This document shows positions 6,315 through 10,546 of a DNA stretch of 10,546 bases, in pieces. This DNA is from an uncultured Clostridia bacterium. GTDB taxonomy: Bacteria; Bacillota; Clostridia; Oscillospirales; Ruminococcaceae. A model generated the notes under the pieces. That model searched no databases. It had not been told where the DNA came from and saw nothing but the letters and a program-made list of their open reading frames with translations. Both the position numbers and the translations under genes were made by a program. The stretch spans positions 1 to 10,546 of the forward strand of contig CALATN010000082.1 in NCBI GenBank assembly GCA_937891895.1. The letters are read 5' to 3'. The first letter of the stretch is position 1, and each line of letters opens with the position of its first letter.

Positions 6315-7449
6315 ATATTGCTAATTTATATGTGGTTTGATAGGTGTGTCCATATAGGATATTTACAGTCGTCATCGAATTTGAGTGACCTAAGTCAGCA
6401 GATACAGTCGCAACGTCTACTCCTGCGTTGATTAAAATGGAAGCATGGGCGTGGCGGAAGCTGTGAACATCACAAAACCTCAGGTTGTTCTTCTCACAAA
6501 GTTCCCTTAACCAAAGATATGGCGTACCATTATTCATCGGACGTCCGTCCCATTTCACAAACAGCCTGTCATAGTCAATCCATTTTGACCCAAGCTTTTC
6601 ACGTTCAATGTCCTGCTCCTCTTTGTAAGCCTTCAGCAGGTCAAATACAAGCTGTGGATAACGTCTGCTTCGCTGTGATTTTTTCGTCTTGGTCGTGTCT
6701 GTGTAAATTCCACGTTCAGCGGTGTAATTCGACGTGCGCCGTACGCTTATGATACGATTGTCCCAATCAATATCCTTCCATTCCAAGCCCAACATCTCAC
6801 TTCTGCGAAAGCCTGTGTATAAAACCAACGTGAAGAAAAGTCTGTATTTCAGCGGTGCAGTTTCAAGCAGAGTAAGAAGCCGTTCAAGTTCTTCAAGAGT
6901 GTAAATTTCTTTTTCCTTTGTTTCACCTTTTGGAATAGTAACCTTTCGGCATGGGTTGTCAGAAAGCATATCCATTTTCACAGCATATGTAAATACGTCG
7001 GAGATAAAACTTAAATGATGTACCGCTGTCTTTCGGGAAAGCGGCTTGCCCGTCTTCATGCTTCTGCCATTCAGCAGCAGGTCGTTGATAAACTGCTGAA
7101 TATGTCTGCCTGTGATTTTGTCAAGCTTCATATGTCCGATTGCAGGATAAACTCTTTGAGTGAGCTGTCGCATTCTTTCATAGGAAGTGCTTCTCAGATT
7201 CAGCTTTGCATATTCCTCAAACCACTGTTCAGCAAAGGTTTCAAACTTAACGTTTGCAGTAATCTGTCCTTTTCTGCACGCCTCCTCAAAAAGCACAGCC
7301 TGACGGTTTACCTCTTTTTCAATCTGCTTCGGAGTCATTCCCTCGGCGGGTTTCCATGTCATCTGCTGAAATTTTTGTTTTCCGTTCACATCATAACCGC
7401 AGCTGACACGGATTTCGTATGAGTTATTCTTTTTTCTGATTGATGCCAT
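6313..7449 (-). CDS. int: Tyrosine recombinase/integrase of the mobile element
   Basis: 378 residues from ATG 7449. This start is chosen over longer in-frame options because AGGAGGT sits 8 nt upstream and a promoter (7520-7548) lies inside the longer reading. Residues 1-60 resemble the AP2-like N-terminal DNA-binding domain of Tn916-type integrases (SIRKKNNSYEIRVSCGYD). Residues about 65-165 are the SAM-like core-binding domain. The catalytic domain shows R215 (TGFRRSE), a Lys around 254-256 (TKTKKSQR), H329 and R332 (HSFRH), H355 (LGH) and the nucleophile Y366 (LYGH). It would catalyse excision and integration of the element. Two oddities: one residue more than usual between TTVN and the Tyr, and a short C-terminus ending YKLAI only 12 residues after the Tyr, where relatives usually continue into a helix. 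Activity is probable, not certain. Confidence 0.93.
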   Translation of the reverse strand: MASIRKKNNSYEIRVSCGYDVNGKQKFQQMTWKPAEGMTPKQIEKEVNRQAVLFEEACRKGQITANVKFETFAEQWFEEYAKLNLRSTSYERMRQLTQRVYPAIGHMKLDKITGRHIQQFINDLLLNGRSMKTGKPLSRKTAVHHLSFISDVFTYAVKMDMLSDNPCRKVTIPKGETKEKEIYTLEELERLLTLLETAPLKYRLFFTLVLYTGFRRSEMLGLEWKDIDWDNRIISVRRTSNYTAERGIYTDTTKTKKSQRSRRYPQLVFDLLKAYKEEQDIEREKLGSKWIDYDRLFVKWDGRPMNNGTPYLWLRELCEKNNLRFCDVHSFRHAHASILINAGVDVATVSADLGHSNSMTTVNILYGHTYQTTYKLAI

Positions 7450-7519
7450 AGTATCAAACCTCCTAAATGTTTTATGCGAACAAATAGAGGGTCTTGATTG
7501 TGACGCTTTTCTAATTTCA

Positions 7520-7548
7520 ATTTTACATGGTAAAGCGATAAAAGTCAA
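7520..7548 (-). promoter_or_regulatory. Sigma-A-type promoter for the integrase gene
   Basis: On the minus strand, TTGACT (7548-7543), a 17-nt spacer and TAAAAT (7525-7520) closely match the vegetative consensus. The predicted start near 7513 gives a leader of about 64 nt before ATG 7449. It lets the integrase be expressed independently of the mob genes, 27 bp downstream of the mobA stop codon. Confidence 0.7.
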
Positions 7549-7575
7549 GTGCCGATTTCAAATTTGTCCGCAGAA

Positions 7576-8988
7576 TTATCTTCCTCTTGATGTAGGCTTC
7601 TTTAATTTCTCTTCCTCTTCACGTTTCTTCTCCTCAACAAGTTTAGAAATATAATCCCCTTTAGAAATTGTGTAATAAGTATCAGCAATGTCACCGTAAA
7701 CCTCATAAAGCTTTTTGCAGTTGTCAAACTGTTTGTTCAGAACATCAGCTTTTTCTTTTGTATCATTAAGATGCTTTCGTATAGCTTCTAAATCCTCACG
7801 GCTTGAAATACCGTACCTGTCCATAACAGCTTCGTGCATTTTCAGCTTCATCCTATCCAAATCTGTCAAATCTTCCTTGTCAAGCAAAGAACAATACATT
7901 TCTCCCTGACGTACAACAGCTTCATATTGAGAAAGCTTGTCCGTAAGTATGTTCAATTCCTGTGCAGTATTTTCATATTCGGATTTAAGTCTGCAAATTT
8001 TTTCTTCAAGCTGACCGATAGAGGAAATTCTGTCACGGTTAATGACGGAAAGCTGTGCCGCAAGCTTGTAAATCGTAAGGTCATTGTTTTCAGAATAAGG
8101 AAGCTGTGGATTATGCTTTTTCTGTACCTTTTGTCCCGACCTTGCAAGATCACTCACCTGATGAATTCTCTCATAGAAAAGGCTGTTCAGTTTGTTGACT
8201 TGTCCTTTTTCATCAAGTGCAATCCTTATCCTTTCCGACAAAATTTCCTCGCAGTAATAATTACCCAGTGTCTTTAGCCTGACAAATCTCTGCTGACCGT
8301 CAGCCTTGACAGAAATATATTTGCCACGCTTTACAGTAAACCCCTGCTGTTCCAACTCACCAAGCAATTCATCAGTATTTTTCACCGTGCCAATAAGAGA
8401 GTCAACTGCATTCTTGATTTTCTGTTTCCATGATGTGCCTCTTTTTCGGTGCTCCCATTCGTTGTATGCAACAGTCCGACCCTTACCCTTCCTTTTATCA
8501 AAGGGCTGAATGCCAAACGCAAGACATACCCTGTCGGAATATTCACGGATTTTATTCAGCGTGGTTTTGTTGTCATAAAATTTCTGACCGTCAATACCAT
8601 AGCTGTTCAGAATGATGTGGTTATGTATATGAGATTTGTCACAGTGTGTAGCAATTACAACCTGACAATTTTCCCCGAAGGTTTTCAGCGCAAAGGCTTT
8701 ACCTATCCGAAAAGCAAGCTCGGGAGAAATGTTGTCCTCAGGGTCGAAGCTTTGAATATAGTGTATTGCCTTGACCCTGCCCTTGCCCTCAATAGGCGAA
8801 TGGTCGCTGTATTTTTTGCCGCTGTATTGCTCATATACCATTTTCAAATTAAGGTAAGCGTCCTGCGGTTCTGTCATACAGTTGAGAGAAGCTGTGTAAA
8901 AAAGTTCAGCGGTTTTGTCAGGGTTAAGGATATATTCTATGCTGCGCTGGACTGTATTGCGGATAGGTATAGATTTAACGTACGGCAA
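7576..8988 (-). CDS. mobA: Mobilization relaxase, MobA/MobL (MOBP-type)
   Basis: 470 residues. It nicks oriT and carries the single strand covalently on a tyrosine during conjugative mobilization. The N-terminus YVKSIPIRN and EYILNPDKT is typical of Clostridia relaxases; Y19 in SIEYILNP is the likely nucleophile. The metal-binding motif HxDxxHxHN is intact at H115, D117, H120 and H122 (THCDKSHIHNHI). After the relaxase domain (about 1-250), the C-terminal half (about 320-465) is largely coiled coil, ending in a Glu/Lys-rich tail. Translation appears to start at TTG 8988 with AAGGAG (9005-9000) 11 nt upstream. The ATG seen just after that ribosome site opens only a 7-codon ORF. The gene overlaps the end of mobC by 52 bp, indicating coupling. 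Confidence 0.95.
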   Translation of the reverse strand: MPYVKSIPIRNTVQRSIEYILNPDKTAELFYTASLNCMTEPQDAYLNLKMVYEQYSGKKYSDHSPIEGKGRVKAIHYIQSFDPEDNISPELAFRIGKAFALKTFGENCQVVIATHCDKSHIHNHIILNSYGIDGQKFYDNKTTLNKIREYSDRVCLAFGIQPFDKRKGKGRTVAYNEWEHRKRGTSWKQKIKNAVDSLIGTVKNTDELLGELEQQGFTVKRGKYISVKADGQQRFVRLKTLGNYYCEEILSERIRIALDEKGQVNKLNSLFYERIHQVSDLARSGQKVQKKHNPQLPYSENNDLTIYKLAAQLSVINRDRISSIGQLEEKICRLKSEYENTAQELNILTDKLSQYEAVVRQGEMYCSLLDKEDLTDLDRMKLKMHEAVMDRYGISSREDLEAIRKHLNDTKEKADVLNKQFDNCKKLYEVYGDIADTYYTISKGDYISKLVEEKKREEEEKLKKPTSRGR

Positions 8989-9275
8989 ATTTCAGCATTC
9001 TCCTTTTTAAGTTTTTCAACATCCTCTGCGTAAATCGAATTAATCTCATTTGCCTTTCGGGCAATCTGGTTGATGTTGTTTCCGATAACCCTCATAGCAT
9101 TTATGACAGGTGTGACATTTTTCATTTCAAGATAAATAATTCTTCCGTCAAGAGCTATTCGGCGAATATATTCGCTGGTTGTCATAGAAACAGTTGAGGC
9201 ACGTTCTTCAACCTTGCTCCACTCTGCAAGGTCAAATACAACCTCCTTGCGTTTTACCTGTTTGTATTTTCTCAT
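8937..9275 (-). CDS. mobC: Mobilization accessory protein, MobC family
   Basis: 112 residues from ATG 9275; GGAGG (9290-9286) lies 10 nt upstream; stop TAG at 8939-8937. The N-terminal half has a ribbon-helix-helix-like pattern (KEVVFDLAEWSKVEERA, TTSEYIRRIAL). The central IGNNINQIARKANE is the hallmark of MobC relaxosome proteins, which bind oriT and help the relaxase reach the nic site. The C-terminal part is a helix rich in Lys and Glu. Its last 52 bp overlap the relaxase gene. The inverted-repeat cluster immediately upstream is the expected binding target. Confidence 0.93.
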   Translation of the reverse strand: MRKYKQVKRKEVVFDLAEWSKVEERASTVSMTTSEYIRRIALDGRIIYLEMKNVTPVINAMRVIGNNINQIARKANEINSIYAEDVEKLKKENAEICRTLNLYLSAIQSSAA

Positions 9276-9305
9276 AATGTAACTACCTCCAATTCAAAAG
9301 CGGTC

Positions 9306-9411
9306 TTAGGTGCAGCCTAAAATTCAGGGATGAGCAATTCGGAAAGCAAAGCTTTGAATTGCAGTGTCAAGGGGGTAGCCCGTTGACATTTGAAAGTGTC
9401 CGTACACTTTC
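9306..9411. other. Cluster of inverted repeats, candidate oriT
   Basis: Four hairpins lie back to back upstream of mobC. TTAGG/CCTAA at 9306-9320. GCAATTC+AAAGC / GCTTT+GAATTGC at 9334-9362 (12 bp with a 2-nt bulge and an AAA loop). TGTCAA+GGG / CCC+TTGACA at 9365-9388. GAAAGTGT/ACACTTTC at 9392-9411 (loop CCGT). Location next to mobC-mobA and this density of symmetry are typical of origins of transfer. The nic site is not identified. Some of these repeats could instead be operators for MobC or the HTH protein. Confidence 0.6.
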
Positions 9412-9500
9412 TGTGGCTTGCTATACATAGAAAAAACGAAAGTATACGGCTTCTTTAAAAAAGCATTTTTCCATTCCAAAGCCATACCCCCCTGAAATTA

Positions 9501-9800
9501 TTAAGCTGTTTTTCCTCCGAGATATTCAAGCAATGAACTCTTGCTTACAAGAATTTTTCCACGCTCACCCTGTCCAGTCCTGATAAAAGTAACCTTGCCC
9601 TGCTTCACAAGCTGACGGACAGTATGTTCAGACAATCTACTGACAGCTTCGGCACATTCCTTAATGGTAAGCATTTCAACAGGCTGATTTTGAGTAACAG
9701 CAGTAACGAGCGGAGAGTTTTCCTCTGTAACTTCAATTCTCTTTTCAAGCAGAGTAATAACTTCTGCGATAAGTTCCTGCTTTGTCTTTTTTGTCATCAT
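9501..9800 (-). CDS. Excisionase-like helix-turn-helix protein
   Basis: 99 residues from ATG 9800, preferred because GGAGG (9813-9809) lies 8 nt upstream; an ATG at 9851 would add 17 residues but has no ribosome site. The C-terminal half (LTIKECAEAVSRLSEHTVRQ, then LVKQGKVTFIRTG and KILVSKSSLLEYL) has the winged-HTH layout of the excisionase/MerR-like HTH_17 family: helix-turn-helix, a short hairpin, then a helix with a conserved Leu pattern. The N-terminal half is a charged helix. In this position it probably controls integrase directionality or mob gene expression. It is the first gene of the element's leftward set, 225 bp from mobC. Which of these roles it has is not resolved. Confidence 0.85.
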   Translation of the reverse strand: MMTKKTKQELIAEVITLLEKRIEVTEENSPLVTAVTQNQPVEMLTIKECAEAVSRLSEHTVRQLVKQGKVTFIRTGQGERGKILVSKSSLLEYLGGKTA

Positions 9801-10156
9801 AATATCGTCCTCCATTTTCAAAATTTTTGAGAGAGCAATAACTCCTTTCATAAGTACCTACAATTTCGCCCGATTTTTTAAGTCTGTTTGCAGAACCAAT
9901 TTACAAGTTTGTACACCTGCACAAAATATGTGCGGTGCAGTATTGCAATGTACGGATATATTGCCTCTCATAAGTAAGCTATGGGAATGAGCATTTTTTA
10001 ACCTATAAAGATAAAGTTTGGAGGGTTGCATAAACATTTCGGTACTTACTCATAAACTTTTATGTCATGTTATTTATAAGCATAAGATGAACAAATTTGT
10101 ATTTAGCGCAAAAGCAATAGTAAATCATATACCTGAGTCATATTGCTGCACACAAA

Positions 10157-10192
10157 AACTCCTATGTTCGAAAAATATCGGACATAGGAGTT
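10157..10192 (-). terminator. Intrinsic terminator, leftward
   Basis: AACTCCTATGTTCGA (10157-10171) pairs with TCGGACATAGGAGTT (10178-10192), 15 bp with one wobble and a 6-nt loop. Read leftwards the stem is followed by a T-run (AAAAA on the plus strand at 10154-10158). It is either a second terminator for the hydrogenase transcript or a shield protecting the element from read-through. Confidence 0.75.
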
Positions 10193-10233
10193 GTTAATGC
10201 AAAATGTTTTGTGATATTTTTTAGATATTATAA

Positions 10234-10271
10234 AAATCCTGTTTTCCAAAGGGGGAAGGAAAACAGGATTT
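10234..10271 (-). terminator. Intrinsic terminator of the hydrogenase-type gene
   Basis: AAATCCTGTTTTCC (10234-10247) pairs perfectly with GGAAAACAGGATTT (10258-10271) across a 10-nt loop. Leftwards it is followed by TTTTTATAA. It lies 58 bp after the hydrogenase stop codon. Confidence 0.88.
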
Positions 10272-10285
10272 ATAATAATAACGCC

Positions 10286-10320
10286 GTCTGCAAGATTGTT
10301 GAGGAGGTTCAATAGCAGAC
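10286..10320. other. Interrupted stem-loop just after the hydrogenase stop
   Basis: GTCTGC (10286-10291) pairs with GCAGAC (10315-10320), and inside it ATTG (10295-10298) pairs with CAAT (10309-10312 region). There is no T-run, so it is not a terminator by itself. It may protect the 3' end of the hydrogenase mRNA. Confidence 0.35.
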
Positions 10321-10328
10321 AACCGAAA

Positions 10329-10546
10329 TTATTTTAATATTGATACTGCATCTGTAATAGTCTTTTCAAAGGCTTCTCTGCCGTATTTATCGACCTCTGC
10401 CTTATCCTTCATTCCGTGGGTAAGACAGCCTGCACCGCCGATACAGCCGCCAATGCAAGCCATACCTTCGATAAAGTTTCCGTCAAGCACATTCTTGCTT
10501 TTCTTCAGCAAAGCAGTTCTGCACTCTTCAATTCCGTCACAGGTAA
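10329..10546 (-). CDS. C-terminal end of an [FeFe]-hydrogenase-type protein (5' part outside window)
   Basis: The frame is open from the window edge to TAA at 10331-10329, giving 71 residues. The visible part contains IEGMACIGGCIGGAGCL, which matches the third H-cluster motif (ExMACxxGCxxGG) of the hydrogenase large-subunit C-terminal domain. The two Cys of the CxxxC are the expected H-cluster ligands, one bridging to the diiron site. The usual GGGQ is replaced by GGAGCL, with an additional Cys, so this is a variant clade rather than the classical fermentative enzyme. An upstream CDGIEECR adds two more Cys. The TTG at 10511 is not a start: the frame continues upstream. It is probably an anaerobic ferredoxin-linked enzyme or H-cluster sensor; which one cannot be judged from the tail. 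Confidence 0.85.
   Translation of the reverse strand, partial: TCDGIEECRTALLKKSKNVLDGNFIEGMACIGGCIGGAGCLTHGMKDKAEVDKYGREAFEKTITDAVSILK

Larger units (their letters stand above)
6271..10192. mobile_element. Compact integrative mobilizable element (xis-mobC-mobA-int)
   Basis: Four genes on the minus strand (xis-like HTH protein, mobC, MOBP-type relaxase, tyrosine integrase) and an inverted-repeat cluster that may be oriT form a roughly 3.6-3.9 kb unit between the terminated flagellin operon and the terminated hydrogenase gene. No coupling protein, T4SS, replication initiator or cargo gene is visible. The element would therefore depend on a co-resident conjugative element for transfer, and this is inference from gene content. 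The outer limits given are approximate: the integrase terminator on the left and the leftmost of two leftward terminators on the right. No convincing att pair was found. Confidence 0.75.
9801..10328. other. 528-bp gene-free stretch: right end of the element and intergenic DNA
   Basis: I see no credible gene here; the one 69-codon minus ORF (10103-10312) has no ribosome site and runs through two terminators. Nested symmetry occurs at 9902-9940: TACAA/TTGTA (9902-9906, 9909-9913), CTGCAC/GTGCAG (9917-9922, 9935-9940) and GCACA/TGTGC (9919-9923, 9929-9933). TCATAAGTA occurs twice (9848-9856, 9968-9976). These could be operators or integrase/excisionase arm sites. The promoter of the xis-like gene should lie near 9815-9990 but no good -35/-10 pair was found. 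Two leftward terminators follow at 10157-10271. Confidence 0.6.

Noticed and set aside
7450..7548. N-terminal 33-residue extension of the integrase
   Set aside because: The extension overlaps a good promoter, and the ATG at 7449 has an ideal AGGAGGT site and matches the usual family start.
8449..9033. 194-codon plus-strand ORF opposite mobA
   Set aside because: It is an antisense shadow of the relaxase, whose catalytic motifs are intact.
6292..10243. 11-bp direct repeat AAAATCCTGTT at 6292-6302 and 10233-10243 as an att core
   Set aside because: It lies at the right places, but the left copy sits inside a hairpin whose two arms (6271-6288, 6297-6314) pair almost perfectly. Those arms would have to come from chromosome and element separately. 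An 11-bp match in AT-rich hairpin DNA can arise by chance. An empty-site comparison would settle it.
10103..10312. 69-codon minus-strand ORF
   Set aside because: It runs through two terminator hairpins and lacks a ribosome binding site or recognisable features.

Overview
The window looks like genomic DNA of an anaerobic, flagellated member of the Clostridia (Firmicutes), probably a gut-type Oscillospirales/Ruminococcaceae-like organism. This rests on the Bacillus/Clostridia-style flagellin ends, a textbook SigD (sigma-28) promoter, GGAGG ribosome binding sites, the tail of an [FeFe]-hydrogenase gene, and a mobilizable element of a kind common in gut Firmicutes. The taxonomic guess is inference; no rRNA or tRNA is present.

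Left part (1-6215, + strand): after the 3' end of an unrecognised coiled-coil protein there is a near-perfect sigma-28 promoter (372-398). It is followed by a leader with a 21-codon ORF (463-528) and a stem-loop (544-570), a 124-residue Cys-rich zinc-ribbon protein of unknown role (605-979), and 15 bp further on one very large gene (995-6139). That gene encodes a 1714-residue flagellin with canonical N- and C-terminal polymerisation domains. Its central region holds a HExxH zinc peptidase domain of the flagellinolysin type, two diverged copies of a Gly-rich beta-helix/carbohydrate-binding-like module, a smaller beta-rich domain and about 260 residues of Asn/Gly-rich solenoid-like repeats. A strong intrinsic terminator follows. 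The natural reading is a motility-regulated operon that makes a filament carrying a protease and presumed adhesive or glycan-binding repeats along its surface.

Right part (about 6271 to about 10200, - strand): a compact integrative mobilizable element, read right to left as xis-like HTH protein, mobC, mobA relaxase and tyrosine integrase. A cluster of inverted repeats between xis and mobC is the best oriT candidate, and the integrase has its own sigma-A-like promoter. No replication protein, conjugation (T4SS) gene or cargo gene is seen, so transfer would need a helper element. The exact att ends could not be fixed.

Right edge (10329-10546, - strand): the C-terminal 71 residues of an [FeFe]-hydrogenase-type protein, followed by one or two intrinsic terminators pointing left. 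The mobile element therefore lies between two terminated, convergently oriented chromosomal units, the flagellin operon and the hydrogenase gene.
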